This document shows positions 10,667-21,900 of a stretch of DNA of 64,000 nucleotides, piece by piece. Numbering within the stretch: the first letter of the stretch is position 1; each line of letters opens with the position of its first letter. Origin of the DNA: Leptasterias polaris (lineage: Eukaryota; Echinodermata; Asteroidea; Forcipulatida; Asteriidae); contig JAZGTN010000300.1 in NCBI GenBank assembly GCA_037783415.1, forward strand, positions 310,001-374,000, read 5' to 3'. Below the pieces are notes generated by a model, which made no database searches, had not been told where the DNA came from, and saw only the letters and a program-made list of their open reading frames with translations. A program made the translations under genes and the position numbers.

Positions 10667-12825
10667 TTATGTTGAATCCTTCAGTGGAAGGCCACAAAAT
10701 TTGAAACTTCCTTTAACATTGTAATATAAACCGAACCCAAGATAGTTAACGGAAATGGGTTCTTTGTCTTCGAAGGTCAAATAGGCGTCCGTGTCTGAAC
10801 CTTTACCGATGGAGACGATCAAGGTTTCGTTTCCTTGAGCGTTCGTTGCCGGAGCGGCGCTCACCCAAAACTCTTTGTAAGTGCCCTCGTCCAACCAACC
10901 TGACGAGTTGTATACCTCCTGGACGTTGTTAGTTTGCCTACCCCTTCGTATTGCAGATTTGGTACCTTGCGACGCACCAACTACTATCTCGTACATGGCA
11001 CCCCCGTATGTGTCCTGGTTCTGCTCGACAAGTGAGATGTGTGCGTCGATGGGGGCTCGGACTGAGAATTTGAAACGAACTTCACCGTCTGCAGATTTAG
11101 GGAGCGCTGCAAACTTGTAGTTGTAATGGTACCCAGAGGTGTTGAAACTCACACATGCTGCTGGAATAAGACATGACTATTATTTGACCCATTTCACGAT
11201 GCGCAGCGCACTTACACGTGGTTATTCTGTCCGCCATTTTGGGAGTCAAAGTGGATGCAAAGGGTTCAACTCGCAAAATGGCAGAAATTGTTGACGCGCG
11301 TGCATTCTGCATCGGGCTAGGGGTCACCCACACTGGTTACAGGCCCTCTCTACTGAGGCTCGGGCGTGAGCTCAGCTAGTAATTTTGAAAGTGTACACTT
11401 TCGGTACGAGACTTCGAACATTCGATCAGGCGGACGGTGCTAAAGCCCAAACCGTTGTTACGAAAAGGGCCATGGTTTGTCACATCTTGTGCGAAACTCA
11501 GATGCAAGACACCATAGAGAAAGGACTGTCCTTTCTCTATGCAGACACTCACAGCTCTACCTCATGCCTGGTCAGTATGATATCCTTTTGCGTTACGGTG
11601 ATATGATTGACCAGGGGGTCAATCCTGTTCCCAAGTGTGACGTAATTTCACTGTAAGCCACGCCCACTTCACACAAACTGATTTCAGAAGCCGAGTTGCA
11701 TCGAGCTAGTTTTTCTTGATGATTTAAGCAAGAAAAGTTCAAGAATTGTACTTTGCTTTTTTACACGCTCTTCAAAGACCGTCTTCTCAAAGTTTAACGT
11801 CTCTGTCGTAATAGGTGCTTTTGGACGACGAATTAATGGTTGATTTTTGGTAATATATTATTAGTAATTACACACAGCGTATGTCAGCTTTTGAGCCGGC
11901 AGTAGCAAAAAACATTGGGCGTACAGCAGATACGTACGCACGTATGACGCATGCCTTACCAACAGGATAGCCGTCAACGATGTAGCATGCAAGCATTAGT
12001 TTTCAATATACGCAAAAGATCATCACAGATGACTTTGATACCATGCCCAGACTACGGTTGACCGCCATCCTATAATAGCTCCACGACCCTTGTAACTACA
12101 AAAACACGCAGTAGGCCTACTAAGTTGCCGAGAGGTAACTTTCTTTGAATGGTGCCTTTAATTATCGAATTTTTTTATCTTTAATTATCGGGCTTAAGTT
12201 TATGGTTGCCCCGAAAGTGGCATCGCAAATCGCGAAATATTATGCGTGATTTGTGATTTGCGATGTCTCTTCAGCGCCACCATTGATTTGAGCACCGGCT
12301 AAAAGAGGAGAGACTAGAGAGAGCGTTAAAGGGGTGGGGTGTGAAAAACTTAATCTTACGGGGATGTTCTGCATCAGCGACATAGCAGTTTAACAGGTAG
12401 GCGGTCTCGGTCGCATCTTCAGTCATCATCGGCTTGTTAAAATACAACGGCATGCTGTGACCGTGGTGCAGCCCAGTAGCGGTCATACTGACGCCACCAA
12501 GTCGTATTTTTGTGCAGCTACACGGATCGTTCTCCCGCAGCACAAATTTCATTCTTCCGCTCTGGTCCGGCTCATTGCCTATCCAGCATACCTTGGCAAC
12601 AGCCTCACTACACATCCACAAACCTGTTAATACAGAAAAGAATGACTTTAGTATTTTTATTTTCGTCTCAAAATGCAGTCGTGGCTTCATATTTTTCGGG
12701 GGAAAAATAAGGGGAAAAACGGTAAGCAGCCGGGAGATGCCGGGAATCGGAACTATAGAATGCCACTTACCAATTGCAGTGAAATAAAGTATGAGGAACT
12801 GTCCATATTTTGTGCTGTTCTTCAT
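10667..12825 (-). CDS. Secreted protein with farnesoic acid O-methyltransferase-like domain
   Basis: Exons on the minus strand are 12825-12771, 12623-12360 and 11157-10667, giving 269 aa in one frame with GT-AG borders. The start is chosen because MKNSTKYGQFLILYFTAIG is a good signal peptide. Residues about 20-107 form a region with paired cysteines (CSEAVAKVC, PCSC, PPC) that I do not recognise. Residues about 108-269 match the Methyltransf_FA family: YNYKFAALP, GEVRFKFSVRAPIDAHISL, YEIVVGASQGTKSAIRRG, EFWVSA, VSIGKG, YLGFGLYY. Despite its name this domain occurs in many secreted invertebrate proteins, often without shown enzyme activity, so methyltransferase function should not be assumed. 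The gene faces SELENON tail to tail; its last intron holds a MITE and a short palindrome. Confidence 0.88.
11513..11541. repeat. Perfect 29-nt palindrome
   Basis: Arms 11513-11526 (CATAGAGAAAGGAC) and 11528-11541 are exact complements around one T. AGACAC occurs on both sides. It belongs to the palindrome group described in the findings. Confidence 0.8.
12201..12284. mobile_element. Short MITE related to 55372-55625
   Basis: The ends TATGGTTGCCCC and GCGCCACCAT, followed inside by GCATCGCAAATCGCG and its partner TTTGCGATG, match the terminal repeats of the 55372-55625 element with substitutions. This copy lacks the 42-bp minisatellite core. It lies in the last intron of the secreted-protein gene. 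Confidence 0.65.
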
Positions 12826-14139
12826 AGTTCAATTGCAATCACAATCTTTCGGCAATAGCCCGTTGGTCTGTCCGCTCACTTATTGAGTTTATGCGCAAAT
12901 AAACAAAAACAAATAAACAACTGCAAATGAGACGCATATAAATCGTCGCATTGCAGACTCGCCTGATCACCCACCAGTACTGTCACCCACACAGTATTGT
13001 CACCCACACAGTATTGTATACTCCCCCTGCTTTCACAACCGAGTTCATATGCTTATGCTGTGTATCTGACTTGAAATTATCTTGTTGTCATGGTGTCATT
13101 AATTTCGGTATGATGAGCACTGGGCAGCCAATTTCGCAACTAGCGATTTGTCCTTGCTCTATGATTTGACCAACAGTTTGTGATTGTGGTATGTTTTCAG
13201 GGAGTGGCATGGTAAAGTGCTCAATAAGGCCTACGGTGTAATGATACCGCCTAAAATTTAGTTCTATTTCTCAGTGTTGTGTATACCAGCAATTACCAAG
13301 TAGCTCCAAGTGACTGAAAAACAAATAGGGAGCGTCAACCTGTCCCTCCCCCGCCCCACCCTCCCACTGGCTCTGGCCTAATTGCCTGTATGAAATTGGT
13401 AACTTTCAGTTTGTGATCTCGTGAGTCCAAAACCCGATGTTTGAAAATAGTGAAAACATAATTGGGGGGGGGGGGGGTGTCCATATTGTCTCGTGACTCT
13501 TTGATCGACTGAGCTTCAATAGGCCATACTGGTCTTTGACAAACACCAATATTGTCCATGTGCTTAAAAAGTTCATTGTGATTTTTGTGTGATAATGTGA
13601 GAAGTAAATTAAGGGATATCTTGAGAACAAAAAGTGCAATATCCCTCAATTTAGGCATATTATGATATCTAAAACTTGTTTGGACTTATCTTGATTACAA
13701 TGTGCATTTCAATTTTAAATATTTTGAGACACCTTGAAACATTTTTGAAATATTAAATCAATATCAGGAATCTGGAAATTCATTTCTCTCGAAACCATTT
13801 CAAAACAGCTCAAATGTGATTTCTTAAAACGGGTCTACTTATTGAAATTGCGAATGACGTTGTGGTGTGAACAATGTCTCATTAATTAGGCCCAACCTCG
13901 CCATGCAAGCTCTTTCGTAAAACGTTGTGGTGTGAATAATTTCTCATTAGGCCCAATGCTCGCCATGCATGCTCTTTCATAAAAGTGCACCGACATTTTT
14001 TGTGGTGGTACAATCAGCAAATTTGCCGCATTGTCTCGGTGCAAATAAATGTTATTGGAAATAATCTACGACGCGTGTTGTATCAAAGTGCGCAGCAAAG
14101 GCCTCTACAGTACTAGTACACTCCAGGCCTAAGTTCTAT
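12826..14139. other. Divergent intergenic region
   Basis: Upstream of the minus-strand secreted-protein gene. It includes a G-run at about 13460-13478 and a duplicated block at about 13859-13985 (AACGTTGTGGTGTGAA, twice). The half-palindrome GTCCTTGCTCTATG occurs near 13151. No gene is seen. Confidence 0.5.
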
Positions 14140-14165
14140 CATGGAGGAAGGAACCTTCCTCCATG
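14140..14165. repeat. 26-nt palindrome, 12-bp arms
   Basis: Arms CATGGAGGAAGG (14140-14151) and CCTTCCTCCATG (14154-14165) flank AA. Similar short palindromes occur at 11513, 31721 and 57793. Confidence 0.8.
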
Positions 14166-14638
14166 TCTCTATTCCTTCAGGTTCTATTATATAAATAGCC
14201 ACAGTTTCTGGGACCCTAATGCATCACGTCCATTATTCTCACCAGTAGCTTTGTGTCCGTGACCCGTGACATGGCAGGCCCTTTTGAATGTTGTAATTTT
14301 AATAGTTCGGAGAATTTTTTAATAGGGTGCTTCCAGAAAAGTAAGTTATCATAAAATTACAATCCAATCAACAGTTTTCAACAATGTATTCAGTATAAGG
14401 TTAAATTTAAATCAATCAAGCCTAATTGAAAAGGCGTAAGTGCATTCAGTTAGGCTATTGTCAGGCCTGGGTTCATGCATAATGTTTTGACAATGGGTAG
14501 GAATATTGTACACTACGCAGACAACACTAATTATAATATGCAAGACCTCCACTTTCCGTGGTTCATGTATCTATGCGGGCGGTGGTAGGCTCCATGGTTG
14601 GAGTACTACTACTACAGTCGTTTGACCTATACCATGCC

Positions 14639-14802
14639 CGATATGGGGCAGAGGGAGGCCCCCCCAAACTAACCCTAACCCTAACACACTCTTCCCTCTT
14701 GTATACAGAAGCACCCCCCCTAAAATTCTCAAAAGAATTCCTGAGATTCCCAGAACACAATGAAGACACAATAGAGGGGGGGCCTCCCTCTGCCCCATAT
14801 CG
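14639..14802. mobile_element. Inverted-repeat element with telomere-like core
   Basis: Perfect 27-bp inverted repeats, 14639-14665 and 14776-14802 (CGATATGGGGCAGAGG... and complement), enclose 110 bp. The core includes three CTAACC units at about 14669-14687, the animal telomere repeat on this strand. Open frames across it are produced by the repeat. Confidence 0.75.
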
Positions 14803-14812
14803 AGCAGCAATT

Positions 14813-15701
14813 GGTTTGACCAGTTCCGGATCATTGACCAGTTCCGGATCATTGACCAGTTCCGGATCACTTAAACTTTGCAACAACCACATAATTAAAT
14901 TACTTCTCACATTACCAATTCCTGTTGATACATGTGAAGAATAACATCCAATAAACCAACAAACCCAAGATAAGGTGACAAACATCATCGACAAATAAAT
15001 TATTGTAATTTTTCTTAAGTTTGTCGGCGATAATGATCATTATTTACCCCCCAAAATGTTGGTTGAAAAACGCTGTTAAAACTTCTCACCTTTCAAATTT
15101 GAATGCCAGGGCGAATAGCATTTATGTAAAATGGTAAGAATGTGTAAAACATATTTCCCATAAATACTGAGCAGACGTTTTGGTTTTTTTATGAGATACT
15201 AAATTACCAAAATCGTTTGTTGGGAGGCATCGTACCTTTGCCCAGTTCCGGATCACTCAATATGTTGGCATGTTAAAATGGTGGCGCACTCATGTTAGTT
15301 AAAATCATACGGCTGTTGTAGAAAGTTTGTCATTTAAGTTGCACTGGAAGCGTGCATTTTTATATTTCAAGGAATGTAAAACTACATGTACTTCATCCAA
15401 CAGCCGTCGATAACGTTGCATGTATTTTCAGTTTTATGAATGGGATTGGGAGTAATGGTTTGCAAATAGAGGGTGCGCTACTGATTCGGAATAGATTCAA
15501 CCGATCCGGAACTGGTCAAACGGGTGACGATACTTTTCTCGAAGCCACTTCAAAAGTATTACTTGTTTTTTGCCAATGGATACTTGGTGAATGTTATGAC
15601 ATGTGTAGGTAAACTGATCGACTTTTGTTTGTTTAAAATGTTAAAGAGAATGCAACAAAAACATCGTGAATTTTAAAAAGTGATCCGGAACTGGTCAAAC
15701 C
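14813..15701. mobile_element. Inverted-repeat element with reiterated CCAGTTCCGGATCA motif
   Basis: GGTTTGACCAGTTCCGGATC at 14813 and its complement ending at 15701 are the outer inverted ends. The left end is tandemly repeated (three 18-bp units, 14813-14870). A further direct copy lies at 15242 and an inverted copy at 15501-15521, suggesting a nested or composite element. No transposase is seen. It ends about 285 bp before the AP4M1 start codon. Confidence 0.7.
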
Positions 15702-15986
15702 ACTGTAGTGCTTGGGCCAAACCTAAAGTTTGTGAGAGGCGAATCTCCATAGGCAGGGGGACAGGGGAAAGTGGAAGTCGGATACAATAATTGAATACCG
15801 AGGAGATATTCTATGATAATATTGCAATGGTAGATGCTGATGCCTCGCACACCCCTTTGCAAGAATCTCCACAAAAACAAGAAGTAAACAGGGGTGAACA
15901 CTTGAGGGCGCTATGACTAAAACATTTAATGCACTTTTTTCTTTTTTGTATGACAGTTCACTGCTTGAAAAAATATTAACGAAACA
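15702..15986 (+). promoter_or_regulatory. Probable AP4M1 promoter and 5'UTR
   Basis: A 285-bp interval between the inverted-repeat element and the AP4M1 start codon. No TATA box or other specific motif is convincing; the assignment is by position only. Confidence 0.35.
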
Positions 15987-18900
15987 ATGTTGTCGCAGTT
16001 CTTTATTATTTCTTCAAGAGGCGATGTTCTCATCAACAAGGATTGTATCCTTTACTACTCCTGTGGACCTAGTGAAGTGTTTATGACATTTTAATTTAAG
16101 GAGTACTTATTAACTTGTTCGGCAGTAATGTTTATTTATTGATAACGAGTTGTGTACACAACCAATGACACTGAGACATCCAGATTCCATCATGGAGAGG
16201 CATACTCCCAGAACTATGAGGTTCATTCCGCTATCGTCTCCATTACCCTCATAGAGTGACATGTACAAAATCCTATTCAAAACTTTTTTCCCTTAACGTT
16301 TCTGCACCTACAGTTAATTTCCCAAACCGGATCACGCCAAAATTAGGCTCTATGTGTTCCTTATAGGTTCTTTTCCTTCCTCCATGCTCTCATCGAGGTC
16401 GGGTTGGGTCCAGAAAATCCACTCCGCAAAACAAAAGTTGCAAAAAGTGATAAATTCTCACCGTTTTCAGAATCCTCGCCTTCCGTTAACAAAATGGCCG
16501 CCGACGAATAGAAAAATATACAGGAGACTTAATAAATAAATTAATATTGCACTGTAACTGTCAACCAAATGATAAAACGACGAATAAAAAAAAATAAGCG
16601 AAAAAAAATCACCAATTAATGTCCATCAATAAATAAACGTAAAGACATATATTACAAAAATATATTTCAGATATCAAATAACAAACCACAAGGGAAACTG
16701 ACTGGGTAAATTTGAATGATTATGGGTTGAACAAGGAAAAATTGACTAGAGCGGGATTTGAACCAACGACCTCCGGATTGACGTGCCGGCGCTCTACCAA
16801 CTGAGCTATCTAGCCCTATGTTGGCGGTCTCCCTATTTTGTCAATAATAAATAAATTAATTCAAAACCATAACTTAGCTGTCACTTGGGGATGGGACAAT
16901 AGATGTGTTATTAGTTTCAAACTTTACCGCAGTCAACTCCGTGGGGCAAGCATGGTTTTGTAACAAAATTTCCCCTTAGAAAATCATTGCAACAATAGCA
17001 AAAAAATGCATAGGGGCGACTGTGTCGGGAGGCGACTTTGTTAGGGGGCGACTTTGTTGGGGGGGCGACTCTGGCGGGGGGCGACTTTGTAGGGGGCGAG
17101 TTTGTACCTGGAGGGGTGAGCTTGCTGGGGGCGACTTTGTGGGGGGCGACTTTGCCGGGGCGAGATGACTGGTTTCCACTACACAGTACCTCAGTGTGTG
17201 ATCTTCAAATAAAATCAGTTTAAATGTGCATGTTTAGCTTAGTTGCGATAATGGTAACCCACCATCCTCCCGATAATAAATTTTGAAAGTTCATTCGAAA
17301 GATTCTGGTCTTTAAAAATATATTCTGGTCCAGTTATTTGAGCCACAACAAGCCCGGTAGTCTCATGATTTTCGAGCCCTGGCAACTACAGAAGGGTTAA
17401 TCCTACTTTTGTGAGGCAAACTTTAACTATCCAAAACAGATCATGGGGACGGTGCTCCAAGTGCAGCTGAGATCTTCCTGAACAGACTCAAACAGAGCAA
17501 AGGGGAAGAACTAGACCCAGCCATGGTACGTTGGGCAAACATTTCTTTTAGAATTTCAGCATTTCACATACAGTGTTAATTTATGTGTACGCAATATATA
17601 AAAAAAATTATTCACTTGGTAGACCCGACCAGACTTATAAAAAACTTTAAATATATAAATCTGTGATAGTTAATCTGCAGAAGTTCACATTATTCTGCAT
17701 ATGGTTGTAAGTTTTTCAAAAATGTTTGATTAAAAGTACAATATTCTTAAAAATGTAAGATTGAGGTTTTAGCAACATTCACCTTGTATTGGTTTTGTAC
17801 ACAAAGGCAAAGTGAGGACGTCACACCCTCGCTCTGTCAAAACACTAGGATTCCTTTCGTTAAAAGTACTCATTTCCAATGCTTAGATACCCCAACCATA
17901 CACAACATGTGCAGTTTCATATAATGGTTGGTTAACTCAAGGGAAAATGCTACCAAGCGTTGGAGACTTCTTTCTTTCTTTTTCGACTTCTTTCTTTCTT
18001 TTTCATCAGGAATTGGATGGCAGATATTTTCTTCATGTAAAACGCAACAGTCTGTACTTTGTCTGCACAAGCAATAAAGAACTTCCACCATTTGCAACTA
18101 TTGAATTACTTTCAAGGTAAGTTTCATTACAAGCAGACAGTCCAGAAAACTTCAAGCTGGGCAACCACTGAGTATTACTAACCATTCTGAATAAACTTAA
18201 GATAATTATGTCCATTTTAGTTTAGTTACTTTTATTTACATCCACAGAGATAGTTCATGGAGAATGTTGGGCTTGATAATCTGTGCCTCACTGTGGATGT
18301 GATGAACAGCAGGCAAATAGAGGACAAAATAAATGACAATTGATTTCTCTCTGTTTTTGAAAAGAGTTCCAGTGGTGAGAAATTTCAGGCTTTTAACCGA
18401 GTTCAGACTTTTTACTGTCTGCCTGGTGAAAAAAAGTAGCTGTTATTTTTCAGATGTATAAAGAACTCCTACTCTTTAATTCACTTCTCTAGTGCTGAGG
18501 ACACCGATCCAAAAAGCTCCTTGAAATCTGGAGCCCAAAGGGTTACTAGAAGGTGGGAATGCCATGATTTCAACATATTTCCTAACATTTAGATCCTAGT
18601 TTCAGATTTTTTTTGTCAGCATTGTCTCTCATCCCTGGAGTGCATAACTTATTTGTCTCTTGAATGAAATGTTCTTGATAATTCCGGTCTTGATTTTGTG
18701 TTTTTATCCAGAGTGAGTGGTTTGGTGAAGGACTACTGTGGTGTGTTGACAGAGGAAGGAATCCGACTCAATCTTGCCCTGGTCTATGAGCTGTTAGATG
18801 AAGTCATTGTAAGTCACAGGCAGACCAGTATCATGGTCTCAATCATCTTGTTCATCTTCTATTTGAATCCATGTATTCCAAAGTGAGGCTGAGATGAATT

Positions 18901-21900
18901 ATAGTCTGACCTCTAGGCCAACTGGCCCAACTGACCTCCTATTTATGTACTACATAAAACACTAAATGCCCACATGCAAGAATCTCCAGTTAACCTGCAT
19001 ATTCTCCACATGAACAAGCTAGTATATTGGACGGATTCTTTTTTTTGGACTGGCATTTTTGTTTGATCCCTGATCCAAGCATTTGTTTTTGTTTTGCATG
19101 ACCATGAAAGTTCTAATGAGTAATGTACAAAATTCCTTGATGTTAGCCTTCTGACAGACAGTGGGATAGTAGACTTACCGAGTAAATTTTCTCTTCTCGG
19201 AAATGTGCGCATGCTTCAAACTACATACACAATGGCAATAGGATATGGTGTCATGGACGAGTGGGCAAGAACGCCGGACTCACAACTCTGGTGTTTCTGA
19301 TCAGCAGAGTGTGGGCCTGAGTCCCGCTCTTGACACTTGTGTCCTTAATAAGCAAGACACTTAATCATTATTACTTTGTCCTTCGGATGGGACGTAAAGC
19401 CGTTGGTCCCGTGTGTTGTGTAATGTAAAAGAACTCAGTTACACTTATCGTAAAGAGAAGGGGTTTCTCCCCGGTGTTTTTTGGTATGGTCTGGTAGCAA
19501 AATGCGCCAATCACCTTGATACTTTGTAATGTGATGTATTATGGTTGATTCCTCTCGTAAAAATTATTCTTAACAACCTCCACCAAATTGGATATTTCAG
19601 AGCCAGGAGTGTCATTCATGACAGACATGGCGCATTATAAATGTACACTATTATTAATATAGTATTACCTTGTGTATCTGCTGCTACCTTAGTGTCCGAG
19701 AGTCTCTAATTTGAAAATGTGGAAAGTGTGTTGATAAAGGTCTATTGTTGCCTACAGGATTATGGCTATGTCCAGACGACATCTACCAAGTCGCTCAAGC
19801 CGTACATCCGTAGTGATACAGAGGCAGTGAAAGCAGACCGCTTTGCTGATGTAGGATTCCTTACACTAGGACCTGGCCTGGTAAATACCCTTCAGACAAG
19901 CTTGGCGCTGGCTTCTGATTTTGTCGGTTTTCCCAGTTTCAGGAGTTATTCATAGATCTCCCTCTGCCTTAAGAAATTCTTGAGAGTTTACCAACTAGAG
20001 GAGAAAGCCATAGCTCTTGTTGTATTTTCTCTAGTTTGACATTAGTGGTGAGGTGGAGAAAGGTACTAAATACTTACCCGTGTAGCGGAACTTTTGGGGT
20101 ACTCTCAGTTCCTGTAAATTTTAACAGAATCTATCCAGTGCCCTCTTTATACTACTGCTAGCATGAGTGCACTGGAGAATGTCTGAACTACTACATGCAT
20201 TAGTATTTAGTGCCTTCCTGATGTGGCTAGTCTTTAAATCCTCAGACATGCAACACCTTGGATGTTCAGGTGCCTGTGGTTTCCGAGAGTAGTGGAGCCC
20301 ATTAAAGAGGATTTTTCATATTATTAATCAAACTTTGTTGATAATGACAACCCAATCAAAATAAATGTTCAATTTGAACAGGCCTATGGCAGGAACTGAC
20401 AATATTTCCTCTAGTATTGACCCAGTTCACCTGACATCATCGTCATGATAATCTTGGTTCCCCCATTTGGGAGTTCAGTTCAGTTCAGTTCAGTTTATTT
20501 CCACTCAATCAGTTTGCTTAAACAAAAATACACATACGGTACTTTAGATACAATGTATGATTAAGTGGTGGGAGTCTCCTAAAAGCAAGCTTGTTGGGTG
20601 GAGACCCACGACATTTTTATAACTGGGTTGAGGAAGTACTGAGTTGGAAACCTACAAGTAATGTAACATCAATGATTACGTATACACACACTGAGGACAC
20701 AAGACAAACACAAACAGGACAACAGATAGCTGGACAGGCTTACTGCATGGCGGCATTCAAATAAATAATTGAGTAGGAGACAATATAAATAATTTTGGTA
20801 ACAAATTGAATCTACATCTAACAATACCAGGAAAACTGAGGACTTGAGGACTCAGTATTTACCAATAAGATAAATTTTAAGTTTTTTCTTGAACGACTGA
20901 AGACTCTTACAATTTTTTATTTCATTGCTGAGTCAGTGTCCCTGTGTATTAATTATACAGTGAAGTGCGCATTTTAGGCGACACTGCATTTACACGCTTC
21001 TCATGTAATTTTTAAGTGCAATTTGACTCCCAAAATGCAAGTGTGGCAGACAGTAGCCACATGTGACGTTGGTGCACGGGTTCAATACTATATACTGTGT
21101 GGGTAAAACTTAAATTATTTTTTCAACAACTTTTAGCGACTCTATGCAAAAGAGAACAACTTTGACAAAAACTAAACTTTGGACTGTCAGGGGTTGATCT
21201 CGCAAGCCTTGATCCTTGTGTAACAGTCAAAATTAACACACTATGATTTGGTTCTACACCGATGTATGTACACGTTAGCACCATGGACGAGTGCTATAAA
21301 AAACACTGAACAATCAGTGATTTTGAAAGCTGCAGAGAGTTTGTAATGCAAATGGACTGTAATTCCAAACTAACCCTTTGCTTTGCATGCATTCAGCTTG
21401 AACAACCCACAGGACGTTGTACTTTGTGTTTGTGACAAGAAACCTCTTCTTGCTGTCATGACTGTTTTGTTCTGTGCTCTCTTTCTGAAATTTCTTCACT
21501 TTTTACCAACTCCCCTATTCATTTGCAGTTTGGCACTGAGTTCCGTTTTGCACCTAGCCATGCAGCAGACAAGCCTATCCCCATGAATCCATCCTCACAG
21601 GTACCTTGTAAAGTAAAGAATAAAATTAAAAAATCTTAGATGTTGGTGTGTTACCTGTGCCATTGATCAGTGGTTTAAGCCTATATGCATTATTCAGAGT
21701 GCTAGGGTTATTTGTGTGGTTCTTTGCAGGGTGGTAGTGGCTCAAGGAGTGAAGTCTATGTTGATGTTATTGAGAGAATGACAGTTCTTCTGGCTGCAAA
21801 TGTAAGTATTTTTTACATTTTACTGAATGCAATGTAAACACAAGGCGTCTTATAATTGTCATTGTCTAGAATTATCAAAAGTACCAGCGCTGAAGCTTGT

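Larger units (their letters stand above)
16045..17439. other. AP4M1 intron 1
   Basis: Holds the tRNA-like SINE and the G-rich minisatellite. A hairpin CTATGAGG/CCTCATAG with a loop of about 27 nt is at about 16215-16257. Otherwise nothing recognised. Confidence 0.6.

Noticed and set aside
10881..11120. Plus-strand 79-aa open frame
   Set aside because: It is the antisense shadow of the last exon of the secreted-protein gene.
13460..13478. G-run as a functional quadruplex
   Set aside because: A single homopolymer G-run without a repeated pattern or nearby gene feature; likely simple-sequence drift.
14558..14994. Overlapping open frames on both strands with repeated short peptides
   Set aside because: They derive from the inverted repeat and the 18-bp tandem units, with no similarity to a protein family.
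16744..16815. Functional tRNA-Asp gene
   Set aside because: The universal U33 is C, there are mismatches in the anticodon and T stems, and the flank recurs at 53338; it is a SINE head.
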